This document shows positions 1 through 11,691 of a stretch of DNA of 64,000 bases, piece after piece; position 1 is the first letter of the stretch, and every line of letters begins with the position of its first letter. Made by a program: the position numbers and the translations under genes. This DNA comes from Zea mays (taxonomy: Eukaryota > Streptophyta > Magnoliopsida > Poales > Poaceae): positions 136,226,207-136,290,206 of the forward strand of contig NC_050098.1 of assembly GCF_902167145.1 (NCBI RefSeq). Reading direction: 5' to 3'. A model generated the notes under the pieces. It did no database searches. It was given only the letters and a program-made list of their open reading frames with translations, and was not told the origin of the DNA.

Positions 1-109
1 AACGCACATATGATCTCCATTGGTAAGACTGAAATGGCACAGAAATATATAGTGCAAGAAGGAAGATTAATTATTCTTCTGGTGGTATGTATTTTTGCTC
101 AGCGATTAA

Positions 110-1330
110 TTAATACTCTTCTTCTTCGTCGTCCTCCAGCGACCCAGCCTGCGATGTCTTCTCGTGGTCATTCTCGAGCTGGCTGAAGTTCCCTTTCTCC
201 TTGATCAGCTGGACGTGGTGGTGCTTGCAGTAGAGCTTCCCCTCGTGCGCGATGTAGTTAGAAGGGCTGATGGTGCATCCTCCATGGCAGCACTTGAAGC
301 AGCACTTGTGGTACATGGTGTTGTTCACAGTAACCTGGATGCGTAGTCGCAATCAGCATATATATATATGTGTGTGTGTGTTTATGTGATTCTTGAACAG
401 GTAGGTTGTCAAAGCGATGGTTGATCGAGATAGTTGAACGTAGAATCATCTTACCCTCTCAATTGGATAGACTGTCTTGCTGCATCCGACACACTTCTCC
501 CTGGTGCCAGCGAAGGCGCTCGAGACTTTAGTAGCATTCTGCCAAATAATACGCAAATCAATCAATCATGACGAGCATCCATCATCTAGCTAGTGCCAGT
601 TGTTGATAAACAAATAGAAAGATGAATAGTGCCAACTTGATGATATACAACACTAATCTAGTCATCTGCTTCATGAGACGACCATGAGAGGGTTTTTTAT
701 CAATATTTTTTTCTTCTTCTTGTGATCTTCTCATGGGCCTAGATTTAGTATATATACATATTCTGCTCTACTCTGGACTGAAAGTGAAAAAAAAATGCAA
801 TATGAATCCTAAGCTGTTTGCGTACCTCATTCCCAACGTTTCTTTCTGGCTTGACAACCTTTGGGGTTCCTGAAGCATCAATTATGCAGCCAGGTGAGGT
901 GAGGACACGCAAGCAAAGCATGCAAGAACGGAAGAACCACACCCGGATCTATCTATATATGTTAAGAAACGTGCAATGATAACAGATAACACCTTGGAAG
1001 CTCTTGTCCAAGCTCCCGGTCCTCTTGAAGAGCTGGTCGAAGTGAGGCCTGCAGTAGAGCACTCCGTCGAAGGAGTTGTAGTTGGCGAGCTGCGGTGCGG
1101 CCGGCAGAGAGCATCGTCGTCAGCTTCTTGACAGACAGATGGACTGGACTCTGGAGCAGCAGGCTGCTGTGCACTGCAGTGGACTTCACCTTGAGTGTGC
1201 CCTTGCAGTGGTGGCAGCGGAAGCAGGCCTTGTGGTAGACGCGGTTGTCGGCGGTGAGCTTGTCGACGAGGTACACCGTCTTGTCGCAGGCGGTGCACTT
1301 GGTGGTGGTTCCCTGGAAGGAGGTCGCCAT
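110..1330 (-). CDS. WLIM1: Two-LIM-domain protein, plant WLIM1 type (five exons)
   Basis: Predicted 196-residue protein. Exons on the minus strand are 1330-1190, 1089-993, 869-826, 538-455 and 334-110; all four introns are GT-AG and the phases join exactly. LIM domain 1 has Cys12, Cys15, His33, Cys36, Cys39, Cys42, Cys60 and His63. LIM domain 2 has Cys110, Cys113, His131, Cys134, Cys137, Cys142, Cys158 and His161, with the C-x4-C spacing typical of plant LIM2. The linker between the domains is about 46 residues, and the tail is acidic, ending EDDEEEEY. Plant proteins of this family bind and bundle actin filaments and also enter the nucleus. The start ATG at 1330 gives the usual MATSFQGTT N-terminus. 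The first intron is only 100 bp and can be read through, giving a false open frame. This is the only convincing host gene in the window; it looks intact. The family call is firm; the exact paralogue is inferred. Confidence 0.9.
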
Positions 1331-1460
1331 GGCCCTTTTCTTCTAGTCTTCTTCTTTCCCCCCTCTACTACAATGCCTAGCTACAGAGGCGAGGCTGCTA
1401 GAGGTATGTTCCAGACTCCCCAGCGGCCGGCCTTGAGTTGCTGCTGCTGATCGATGGATG

Positions 1461-1469
1461 GTTATATGG
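1461..1469 (-). promoter_or_regulatory. Possible TATA element of the LIM gene
   Basis: The minus strand reads CCATATAAC about 130 bp upstream of the LIM-gene ATG, a plausible distance for a TATA box with a 5' UTR of about 100 bp. No other TATA-like match was noted nearby. This is a weak call from motif and position only. Confidence 0.3.
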
Positions 1470-1499
1470 GAAGAAGGTGTGGTTGGTTGGTGGTGGTGA

Positions 1500-2054
1500 G
1501 CTGAGCTGCAGTCAGGACACAGCTCTAGCCTCTAGCTAGTGAGGGAATGTTGTCCTGCTCCTTTTGCATGAGCATGACATGAATGGGGTGGTTGTGGAAA
1601 TTTGCGGTGTGGCGAAGCAAAATCAGGCAGGACGACTGACGCTGACAGAGAACAGTTTACGATAATTATTAGAGACAAGAGAAGTCATTGGCTTCTTGTG
1701 GAACATAAGCTCGGAAACTCTGCCAGCCCTGTAATTTGGCTTCGTGAATTTGCCCTTAGGGTGTCGGCAAGCTAATTAATGTTGAGAGCAGATGTCCTAG
1801 TTAGGTCGTCAAACAGAGCAACTCTATCATTTTTTTAGCTTTGAGACCATGGTATGATGATATATCTATTGCAGGCATAGCCATCTGCAATCCTCAGCAG
1901 ATCTAGTTGGCAATCACTTAAGTTGGTTGTTGTATTTTTTAAAAAAAAACAAAAGCGAACCGATGGATCGATTGATCTCGACGACAAGGCCACCCCAACG
2001 GACATGAGAAAAGTGAGGCTGTCAGGTCAGATCGTTCTGTTACAGCCTTCAGTC
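1500..2054. other. Upstream flank of the LIM gene, no gene seen
   Basis: Mixed-composition intergenic sequence upstream of the LIM gene. I see no convincing coding exon, RNA gene or repeat. It probably holds the gene's upstream regulatory sequence. Confidence 0.5.
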
Positions 2055-2551
2055 TAGAGATGCATGGCAATGAGTATCCAAATACCTGACGAGTTTTACC
2101 AAATATGTGAGTATGAAATGATTTCTATATACCCGTGTGTACGTTAATAGGCAACAACATCTACCCGTTGGGTAAACAGGAGTACGCATGTGTACTACCC
2201 ATACCCGCATAACTGTGGATAAAATATACTCGTACTATACCACTATTATTATCTAATAAAATCAATCTTAGTTAAAATAAAACACTTCTTCGGCTATTGT
2301 TTATTTAACTATCAAGTTACGTAATTATATGGTTTGTTATATTTTAAATTGAATTTATTTTTATGTATTTATTTGACATTTTGAGTGATCAAAATATTAT
2401 AATTTGAGATCTTTTTTAGCAGGACGAGTTACGCGACTGATAAAACTACTCATACGGGTACGGGTATATGGATATCCGACGGGTATAATTTTTTTGTAAT
2501 AGATACAAATATGAAATGCTATTGACGGGTACATACTCGTTGCCATCTCTA
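2055..2551. mobile_element. Non-autonomous hAT-type DNA transposon (MITE-like)
   Basis: A 497-bp AT-rich block with terminal inverted repeats starting TAGAGATG. The left end continues into GGCAATGAGTAT and the right end, reverse-complemented, into GCAACGAGTAT; the left copy has an extra CATG. It is flanked by 8-bp duplications CTTCAGTC (2047-2054) and CTTCAGGC (2552-2559), 7 of 8 identical. An 8-bp duplication and this TIR style are characteristic of hAT elements. There is no transposase inside, so it would depend on another element. Confidence 0.75.
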
Positions 2552-2816
2552 CTTCAGGCTTACTCATCTGTCATGATTTGCTTTTGTAAAGATAAGTATC
2601 AATCCCGATTAATAAGATGGATGTTGCTTGTCTGGTGGCACGTAGATCTCCGCGTGTGTGGGTCCCAACTTGCTCATTTCGTCTACTATATGTCGTGCTC
2701 TACTGCTCTCGCTGCAGATTGCTCGAGCGATACATGCATCATGCATGTCCATGAGGTGGTGGTAATAATAATGATAATCATAATGACGACGAGAAAGATG
2801 ATGATGAGAATAATAA

Positions 2817-2817
<1 letters not shown>

Positions 2818-2909
<92 letters not shown>
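2818..2909. repeat. (ATT)n microsatellite
   Basis: About 30 ATT units with a single T-rich interruption near 2876-2880. It is preceded by GAT/AAT-rich sequence and followed by a short CTC-rich tract. The poly-Leu and poly-Asn frames across it are artefacts of the repeat. Confidence 0.95.
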
Positions 2910-2910
<1 letters not shown>

Positions 2911-3100
2911 ACCACTACCATTACTGATGCTGCTCCTCCTCCTCCTCCTAATATGATGGAGGGAATTCAAGGAAAATAGTTGGGTGAACAGTGACAGGTG
3001 ACATCTTATACAGGGGCGGATCCACATGAGGGACAAAGGGGGTCGTGCCCCTACCTCTTATAGTTCTTGTTAATTTACTGTTAAGTATAGAAAAAAGTTT

Positions 3101-3218
3101 TAGATAGACCAAACTAGTTATGTCCTAAATCTTCTAGACGAATCGGTCCAGGCCTTCTGTTTTAGGTAGATCAAACTAGTTCTGTCCTAGGCCTTCTAGT
3201 CGGATCCGTCCAGTCCTC
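3101..3218. repeat. Two-copy tandem duplication, period about 62 bp
   Basis: The block beginning TAGATAGACCAAACTAGTTA (3101) is repeated with substitutions beginning TAGGTAGATCAAACTAGTTC (3163). Both copies run through CTTCTAG and a GGTCCAG/CGTCCAG motif. No coding content. Confidence 0.7.
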
Positions 3219-3741
3219 CTAACTCTTGTTCTCCTTATCGATCCAATTCTTGCATCTATCAGTTCGATCTCATTCTTTCAAACGTCACCTGAACTAATCT
3301 GTCCCGATGCCCTATTCCCAACGACACTCCCCGTCGTCACCTTCATGACGTGTGTTGTCGTCCGACCCTGACCCTTCATGACGCCCCCACCCTTCTCGTC
3401 CTTGTGACGTCGGCCTGTCCAGCAAGCCCGATCTCGCTCATCGCAAAGATGCAACCCATCACCGACAGACGACGAGCTTAGCAAACCAACGAGCATTGAC
3501 TCTCTGTTGGAGAGGTCGCCTGACCTCGCCTATTTCCAGATGGCCCCACCCTTCAAGAAGATCGACAAATCGACATTCAAAAAGGATACACATAGTTTTG
3601 ATTTGGTCATAAAAAATAGCGATATACTTCTTTTATTCATATAGTTTTCTTCTTTGAACTTGTATGGATTATTGATATGAAACTTGAATTATTTATTTTT
3701 TACGGGCTTTCTTAATCATATGGTTTTTTTGGCTCACCGTG
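3219..3741. other. Non-coding flank left of the gypsy element
   Basis: No gene recognised. The sequence CAGGGGCGGATCCA at 3014 and a degenerate TGGCTCACCGTG at 3730-3741 could be the worn ends of an older DNA element into which the gypsy element inserted. CCGTG at 3737-3741 is the target-site duplication of the gypsy element. Confidence 0.4.
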
Positions 3742-4463
3742 TGTTGACGCCTTTTTGGAGCGCCAAACACTCAACAAGAACCGTGGTGGTGCCCTTTGCA
3801 CAGGGGCGGACGATCCGCGCGCAGGGGCCGAACGGTCTGCGGCCTCGTGCGAGGCGCGGCGGTGCTCTCTGCACAGGGGCGGACGGTCTGCACGCAGGGG
3901 CCGGACGGTCCGCGGCCTGGTGCAGGCTAGGGCTCCTACCTGACGGCCGGACAGTCCACGCCCTGAGGTCGGACGGTCCGCGCGTGCGCAGGGGCGGCGG
4001 AAGATCGCCGGCGGCGCCTAGATCTCGCTCCCGGGAGGGACCCCGTCGGGGAGGAGAGATCCTAGGGGTTGTGTAGGCTCGGGCCGGCCGACCTAGACTC
4101 CTCTAATCGGCGTAGAGTCGAAGAGAGGCGAAGAATTTGGGGATCGAGAGGCTAAACTAGAACTAGACTAGAACTACTCCTAATTGTACTGGAAATAAAT
4201 GCGAATAGAAGTTGTATTGATTCGATTGATTGCCTCTAATCGGTCGTAATCCTCTGCTTTTATAGAGGAGGGGAGCTGGACCCGTTACCAACAAAACTCT
4301 GAGCAAATCCCGCGATTTTCGCCAACAAACGCAGCGAAAAACTCGGAACCCTAATCTGTTCTGCGCGTGCGCGGACCGTCCGGCCCACAGGCGCGGACTG
4401 TCCGGACCACGGCCGTCCGGCCTCAAGGCCGGACCGTCCGCCGGCTCAAATTGGTGCCCAACA
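3742..4463 (-). repeat. 3' LTR of the Tat gypsy element
   Basis: A 722-bp copy matching 21228-21951. It contains several GGACNGTCC palindromes, many eroded (for example GGACGATCC), and a TATA-like CTATAAAAGC relic near 4255-4264. The adjacent polypurine tract is just above 4463 and fixes it as the 3' LTR. Confidence 0.93.
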
Positions 4464-4485
4464 TATGCCCCCCTGCCTTTTGGTG
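4464..4485 (-). promoter_or_regulatory. Polypurine tract of the Tat gypsy element
   Basis: The minus strand reads AAAAGGCAGGGGGGCATA directly against the LTR start TGTTGGGC. This is the expected plus-strand DNA primer site. Only about 70 bp separate it from the integrase stop. Confidence 0.75.
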
Positions 4486-4535
4486 GAGCTGAGCAAACCA
4501 AAAGCAACTAACTCGATGTGATTACATCGGTTTTC

Positions 4536-5708
4536 TTAGGCATCTTGCCACATACTAGGATGGTACTGCTTGAGGAAACGCCCATTCAAAGCTTTGGGCA
4601 AATCCTTGCCTTGTAATGTTTGTAGCAAATAGGCGTTACCAGACATCACCTGTTTTACTTTATAAGGACCCTCCCAGCTTGGCGACCATTTCCCGAACTT
4701 CTGGTCTTTATTCCTTAGAGGCAGAATGGTCTTCCACACCAGGTCCCCTACTTGAAATGATTTTGCTTTGACCTTCTTGTTGTAGGCCCTGGCTACCATG
4801 ATCTTGTCCTTTTCTATTGCTCCCAAAGCTATCACCCTCTTGTCGGTTACCTCATCAATATTATCCATCATTGAATTATAATAATCAGTAGCAGTTAGAT
4901 CATTTTGTCTGGCGAACCTGACAGCATTCAAACTTATTTCCACAGGCAACACTGCTTCCTGCCCATAGACAAGCTCAAAAGGAGATACTTTAGTAGCACT
5001 ATGTTTAGATATTCTATGAGCCCATAACGCTTCAGACAAAATCTTATGCCAATGTTTAGGATTATCAGATATCTTCTTTTTTATCAAATTAATCAATGTC
5101 CTATTACTAGACTCGGCCTATCCATTGGCCTGAGCATAATATGGAGATGAATTAAGCAGCTTAATTCTGTATAATTCAGCAAATTCACGTACCTCTTTTG
5201 ACATAAAAGAAGTCCCTTGATTTGTAGTCAAGGTCTGGGGAATGCCGAATCTATGAATAATATGCTCAGTTATGAACTCAATTACCTCCTTGTGTGTCAT
5301 GTTCTTCAGAGCAACGGCTTCAGTCCATTTGGTGAAATAGTCAGTGGCAACTAACACGAACCGATGCCCCTTTGATGATGAAGGATGAATTTCTCCAATA
5401 AAGTCTAATCCTCATCCTCTGAACGGCCAAGGCTTGATGATAGGATGTAATTCGGCTGCAGGGACCAACTGTAGGTCGCCGAATTTTTGACACACTTGGC
5501 AACCCTTGTAGTACTTGAAACAATCATCTATCATGTTAGGCCAATAAAAACCAGACCTTCGCAAGAGCCATTTCATCTTTGGAGCCGATTGGTGGGTACC
5601 ACAAATTCCTTCATGTACTTCGGCCATGACCAATATAGCATCATCTGGGCCCAAGCACTTAAGCAGGACATCGTTGACTGTTCGGCGGTAGAGTTCATCA
5701 CTCATCAA
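4536..5708 (-). pseudogene. pol: Gypsy integrase (defective)
   Basis: The N-terminal zinc finger (H-x-H...C-x2-C, within 5470-5640) precedes the catalytic core. The first catalytic Asp is in the ATDYFTKW segment. The second, normally in the T-D-Q-G-T motif, is Asn here (codon AAT at 5220-5222). The conserved Gln just before the third acidic residue is a TAG stop (5118-5120). Both fit single G-to-A/C-to-T changes. The C-terminal part (5096-4536, 186 codons) remains open. It would insert cDNA into the host genome if intact; this copy cannot. Confidence 0.88.
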
Positions 5709-5827
5709 GACATACTTGAAAGATGTACGCTGAATGTTCTTATCTGTCCTGATATTGGGATTTCGTAAATAATTAAGTATAGGCGTCCTCCAATCACTTG
5801 CACCGGCTTCATTATCAGCCGATTCAA

Positions 5828-6802
5828 TTAAGAGAACATTTCTAGTAACCCCGCGACCTGGGGAATCGGCCCTACACCGGTTATCAGATTTTCAGTGTCG
5901 TGGAATCTCCCTCGCTTTATCCGATAACCTGATGCATCTTGTGCCAGATGGTTAGCTCTATGATTCTCAACTCTCGAAATATGCTGAATACTGAATTCGT
6001 CAAAATAATGGATTATGCTCCAACATTTTTCAAGGTAACTATTCAGAGTACCATCAAAGCATTGATATTCTTCTAACACTTGTTGGACGACCAGCTGAGA
6101 ATCACCAAATGCCTTCACATGTTTTACTCCCATACAATTTAAAAGTTCCAAGCCGAATAAGAGGGCCTCATATTCGGCTTGATTATTAGTGCAATAAGTT
6201 TTCAATCGGCTAGAGAAGTCGAAGGAGACATTACTTGGTGAAACAAGTATGATGCCAATTCCTTGCCCTTCATTGCAAACCGATCCATCAAAATATAAAG
6301 TCCAAGGAGTAATAGTGAGGTATGACATGTCTAGTTTATGAATATCATTAATCTGATGTTCTACAATGAAATCCGCTACGACTTGGCCTTTCATAGATTT
6401 CAATGGTTCATAGGCCAAGTCATATTCTATGAGTGCATAAGCCCACTTACCAATTCTACCACTCATAATTGGGTTATGCAACATGTATTTGATCACATCG
6501 GCTTGACCAGAAATAGTGCAATGACTAGACAGTAAATAACATCTACATTTGATGCATGCATAAAACAAGCATAAGCATAACTTCTCAATAAAAGTGTACC
6601 TTGTTTCAGCATCCACCAACCTTCGGCTTAGATATGTCACCACATGCTTCTTCCCCTCAGTTTCTTGTGTCAGAACAGCCCCAATGACCTTATCTTCAGC
6701 TGCAATGTATAATCGAAATGGTACTCCTGCTCGTGGTGCTTTTAATACGGGAGCCGAAGATAAGTATTTTTTATGAGATCAAATGCTTCTTGCTGTTCTG
6801 CC
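5828..6802 (-). pseudogene. pol: Dual RNase H region of the Tat gypsy element
   Basis: A relic of the ordinary RNase H lies at about 6800-6480 (L-S-R-R-L-V-D segment). A second, archaeal-type RNase H (TLYFDGS, then N-N-Q-A-E-Y-E-A, then G-D-S-Q-L-V) lies at about 6310-5930. Two RNase H domains in tandem are a hallmark of Tat elements. The frame differs from the reverse transcriptase, so at least one indel lies near 6650-6800. Confidence 0.85.
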
Positions 6803-6804
6803 CC

Positions 6805-7887
6805 TCAAGCGAATTCGGCATTATTCTTAAGCCAAAGAATAGGGGTGAACGCATCAATCTTCCCGGCTAGGTTAGAAATAAAACTTTGTAAATAATTCAC
6901 CTTGCCGAGAAACTTTTGTACCTCGACCTTATAGGTCGGAGGTCCCACATTCTGAATAGACTTGATTCGGTCAGGGTCTATCTCTATACCATGTTCATGG
7001 ATGACAAATCCTAAAAACTTACCAGCCGACACTCCAAAAGCACATTTACGTGGGTTCATTTTCAAACCATACCGATGCATTTTATCAAAGGCTTTGCGCA
7101 AATCAGCTATATGAGAACTAAACTCAGCCGATTTGACTACAATATCATCAATGTAAACTTCCACAGTGTTTCCTAACAATTCATGGAAGATCAAATTCAT
7201 AGCCCTCTGATAAGTAGCACCAGCATTTTTCAGACCAAATGTCATGACAACCCACTCAAATAAACCAATGAAGCCTGGACATATAAAGGTCGTTTTAGAC
7301 GCATCTTCTTTGGCCATAAAAATCTGATTATATCCGGCATTACCATCAAGAAAGCTAATAATTCTATTTCCTGATGTATTATTGATTAATCTGTCGGCTA
7401 TGGGCATGGGATATTCATCTTTAGGAGTTGCTCTATTTAAATTGCGAAAATCAATGCATACTCTAAGCTTACCTAACTCCTTCTCCACCGGCACAATATT
7501 GGAGACCCACTCTGCGTATCTGCAAGGTCTGATAAAATCAGCTTCTAGCAGCCGGTGGATTTCGTCCTTGATGCGTGGGAGAAGATCTAGACGAAATGTT
7601 CTAGCTCTCTACTTGAAAAGTCTGAAACCAGATTTAATAGGCAGTCGATGCTCTACGATCTCTTGGCTTAATCCAGGCATCTCAATGTAATTCCAAGCAA
7701 AGCAATCTAAATATTCCTTCAATAGACCAATCATCTCATCTCTAGGATCGGTCTCCAGGGTCTTGTTTACAAAAGTCGGCCTTGGGGTTTTACCATCTCC
7801 TATGTCAATCTCCTCCAAAGGATCGGCCGATGTAAACCCCTGTCCTAGTTTATCAAGATCTCTGAATTCCTCTATCATGTTCCCCAC
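6805..7887 (-). pseudogene. pol: Gypsy reverse transcriptase (defective)
   Basis: Shows the fingers segment C-I-D-F-R-N-L-N, the F-L-D-G-N-A-G-Y-N-Q palm motif and the catalytic Y-I-D-D (about 7150-7160). It is broken by TAG at 7609-7611 and TGA at 6805-6807. The latter replaces the usual Trp between the reverse transcriptase and RNase H. Its frame differs from the protease region. It may begin at an ATG near 8083 as a separate pol ORF overlapping the end of gag-protease. Confidence 0.88.
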
Positions 7888-8089
7888 AGAGGAATTAGAT
7901 GATCTTTATGTGACGGCGGACTTTCCGGTCTCAGGGACCGGATCATCCGTAATACTGTCTTTTCGCTGTGATAGATGTTCGGTCTTAAAGTCCGAACCTT
8001 TTTGTGAAAGACCAGACCATTCGGCTTTGGAAGCTGAACTGTCCGTGACCAAAGACTCATGAACTTTGTGTGTATTCATCATTTAAACT

Positions 8090-9457
8090 TTATTTAGGAT
8101 TTAGTCGATTCTCCATCGGCTCTAACATTACAGGAATGAAACCTTTCTTATCTATACTTATGAATTGATAATCAGAAAAATCTACTCCTATGAGACATGT
8201 AGCAGTCTCATAAGTCCAGAGTACAGGGGCATCGGCCACAGCGATGCAGGCCGATACATCAGCATGTACTTGTTCTATGTCATCGTCTACCCATTGTATT
8301 AACATTTGATGTAATGTAGAAGGTATACATTGATTGGCGTGAATCCAATCTCTGCCTAGGATTAAACTGTAATTTCCTTCTACATCAGCGACGAAGAATG
8401 CAGCAGCAAGGGTCTTAGTCCCGATGGTTAATTCAACGGACGTGACTCCCCTGGCTTTGATCGAACTATCAGTTCCAACACCTCTGAGGGTCATGTTGGT
8501 CTTGACAAGTTCGTCATTTTGTTTACCTAATTTTCTGTACAATGAATAAGGCATTAGATTTACAGCCGCCCCTCCATCTACCAACATCTTAGCAATCGGC
8601 ATCCCATCAATGTGACTGCGCACGAAGAGCGGCTTTAAATGATTTACCGATTCCTTTGGTTTAGTAAAGGCAGCTTCTTTAGGACCAAAATCAAACTGGG
8701 CAACAACAGGTTCATCGTCGCCGATAATAGTACAATCGGCGGAAAATGTAATAACATTTACATCCATACCTGGGCGTTCTAGAGAAGCCTCATAGTCGAC
8801 CAGGTCTTCTCCCAGCAGGTCGTCCTCTTCCATTGATGTTGGCATGTCGTTGGAGGCTTCCTGGTATGGTGCGGACGGTCCGGACTCCGGGGGCGGACGG
8901 TCCGCACCTGGTGCATTTTGTCCGGCCTTGTTGGCCAGGCTATCTGCTATACCTGCAGGGTGCTGCACAAGTGTTGTTTTATTTTCTATTTTTATGGCCA
9001 TTTGTTTTTCCTCAACGGTCTTTGGTCTCCATTTCTTTTTTGGTGGTGGGTATAGTGGATGTGTGTCATTGAATATCTTTTCCGCATCCTTCTTCTGGCT
9101 CTCCTTTGCTCTTAGGCGCTGTAATTTTCTCTTTTGGGACCGTGTCAATCCCGCTAGGCACCATTGCGGCAGGGAGTATTTTGGATCGGCTGTTTTGATG
9201 GTAGCCGTATCTTCTTTTTTGGTTGTATTGGCCGATTCACCAAAAATCATCGGTCCTTCATTTTCTTTTTGTATAACGACATCTGCTATACCTATTTTGA
9301 TAATGTCCTTTTTTGTCGTTCTTTCAGTGGCCGTAGGCATATGCCCCCTTGCCGGATTGGTCGGCCTTCGAGGCCGAGTAGTCCGGCAATCCTGTTGGGT
9401 CTGTGCCTGGTGACCGGATTGAGCGGTGCTCAATCGGTCTCGTACTGGTGGCGCCAA
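8090..9457 (-). pseudogene. pol: Gypsy protease region (gag-pro C-terminal part)
   Basis: 455 open codons. The retropepsin core is at about 8600-8300: M-L-V-D-G-G-A-A-V-N followed by a hydrophobic strand and the I-L-G-R-D-W motif. The active-site triad is D-G-G rather than D-S/T-G, as in other grass Tat elements. The upstream part is a Lys/Pro-rich linker. It lies in frame with gag, separated by one TGA at 9488-9490. The frame ends at 8090 just where an ATG in another frame begins the reverse-transcriptase part. Confidence 0.8.
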
Positions 9458-9487
9458 CCTGTCAAAAACAGGTGTTTGGGGTGCCCC

Positions 9488-11691
9488 TCAGGCGGGGTAC
9501 TGTGGCATCCCAAATGGATATGGTGGCATGCCCCACATTTGATTTGGGACATATGGTGGAGGTAAGTATGTATATGGATATGGCATAGACGGATAAGGGG
9601 GCGGAGGTGTCCATGTCGGTATGTTAGGTCTCAATTGTACAATATGACCTTTCATTTCTTCCAATTGGTGGGGTGGTCCAATCGGCCTGACCTGACGTTG
9701 CTCATGAATGGGTGAGCGGGGTCGCTTTGCTGGCCGGTCACTGGGGCCGGCCTTCTTTTTCACGTATTTAGACAATAATTGATCGAAAGTCGGGCCAGAA
9801 TTGACCAGCCGACCAGCTGCTTTAAATGTATTTGTTTTCCACGTACCTATCTCTGGTCGTCGTGGTTTGAAGATACGTGGCCGCTGCGAGTTCTGAGCAT
9901 GACCGGACCGTCCGCTGGAGTTCTCCGGACCGTCCAGAGAAGCGTCGGACCGTCCGCGTCTGGATGGCGGACTGTCCACGATGCACAACACGGGTTCCCG
10001 CAACTGTCTCCCTGTTTGCATTTGCCCCCCAGTGCTAGAGGCTGTGATGGTCACCTTCAGGGTCTCCCCTCCATTGGGAGTCTTCTCGGCCACCACTTTC
10101 CTGCAAGAAACTTTACAATCCCCATAGGCCTTTTTAGCATTGCCGATGATTGTTTCTTTGCCTTTGCCTTTATCGGCTGTGTTTGGCCGAACCAGGACTT
10201 TCTTGTTCTCGAAGTCGATCATGTTCATCGGAAAGGGATCTGTATCCACCTGTATTTCCTGAAATTTCAATCGTCCCTCGTTAATGGCCGATTGAATCTG
10301 TCGCCGAAATACATTACAATCATTAGTGGCATGAGAAAATGAGTTATGCCACTTGCAGTATGCACAACGTTTTAGCTTGTCGGCGGATGGAACAATGTGA
10401 TTTATTTTAATGTTGCCATTTTTGAGTAATTCGTCAAATATTTTATCACACTTACCAACATTAAACGTAAACTTAACATCCTCTTGTCGTTTCTTTTGAA
10501 CCGGCTGTAAGGAGGAACAAGCCAAAGATTTGGCCTGCTTTGGCCAAACCATTTCAGCAGCATACACTTCTGCTGATTCGTTATCTGAGCTACTTTGGTC
10601 GCATTCTACTATATGTACGTTGTGACGAATTGTTTTAGCAGTTTCTTTGCTTCGGCTTTCACAAGCCAAAGCTCTCTGGTGTAATTGTGCTAGTGTAAAA
10701 AATTGGATGCCTTCTAATCTTTCTTTTAAATAATATCATAGACCATTAAAGGCTAACCCTGCTAGCTGTTTTTCTGCTAAATGAATTTGTAAGCATTGGT
10801 TTCTTGTATCTCGGAATCTCCGGATGTAATCATTAACTGATTCATCTTTTGCCTGTCGCAATGACACTAAATCTACTAAATCTAACTCATAGTCACCGAA
10901 GAAAAAATGATCATGAAATTTTTGTTCTAGATCCCCCCATGATAAAATGGAATTAGGAGGTAAAGTGGCATACCATGCAAACGCGGTTCCTGTTAGAGAT
11001 AATGAAAATAAACGTACGCGAAATGCTTCTGTGTTGGCCAATTCTCCTAATTGTGCTAAAAACTGGCCTATGTGTTCGCGCGTGTTCTTTCCTTGATCAC
11101 CTGAAAACTTTGCGAATTCGGGTATTCTGGTTCCCTTTGGGTATGGGTGGTGATCAAATCGGCTGTCATAAGGTTTTCGATATGATTGCCCCCCAGGGAC
11201 CATGCTTACTCCGAGCTTATCTCGGAACGCCCCGGCTATTTCTTCCCTCACTATATCAATGGCAGCCGGTGCGAGACCACCGACTCTCTGGTCAAACATA
11301 GGTGGGGTTGGGTGGATGTTAGCATATTGTCTTTCCCCCCATTGGTTTGAGCTACGTGGTGCATTTCCATTTGCCATATATGGCTCATAGGTTTGATCGT
11401 TTCTTTCCGGCCTTCTAGATGGGGCCGGAAAGCTTTCCTGGGCTCTGTATCTTGAATTAATGGGCTGGTGCATTGCATAGTGTGATGGGAAGTGTTGCTG
11501 GGACGGGTGAGGATTCAGGTAACAATCCTCCTCAAAAAGGTCATGTGCGGACTGTCCGGACATTGGCCCGGACCGTCCGTGATTATGTGCGGACCGTCCG
11601 TCATTATATGCGGACGATCCGACTAGGTAGTTCAGATTCCGTGTCATATGTGGTGGCTCGGGTGCGTGTCTGGGTACCTCATTAAAAATGG
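9488..11691 (-). pseudogene. gag: Gag, C-terminal part (downstream of the copia insertion)
   Basis: Retrotransposon gag domain at about 11150-10740 (segment with R-V-R-L-F-S-L-S-L-T-G-T-A-F-A-W-Y), then a Cys/His zinc-binding segment (C-A-Y-C...H...C at about 10370-10310) and a Pro-rich tail. It is interrupted by TGA at 10736-10738, where a CGA Arg codon is expected, and ends at TGA 9488-9490, in frame with protease. Several GGACNGTCC palindromes lie inside the coding sequence. The frame matches the N-terminal part across the copia insertion. Confidence 0.85.

Noticed and set aside
882..1298. 138-codon minus-strand ORF overlapping LIM exons
   Set aside because: Out-of-frame shadow of LIM exons 1-2 reading through introns.
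962..1330. 122-codon unspliced LIM ORF
   Set aside because: Reads into intron 1 after residue 47; splicing at 1189/1090 restores the LIM domain.
2516..3036. Long poly-Leu (plus) and poly-Asn (minus) frames
   Set aside because: They are translations of the (ATT)n microsatellite and have no gene-like flanks.
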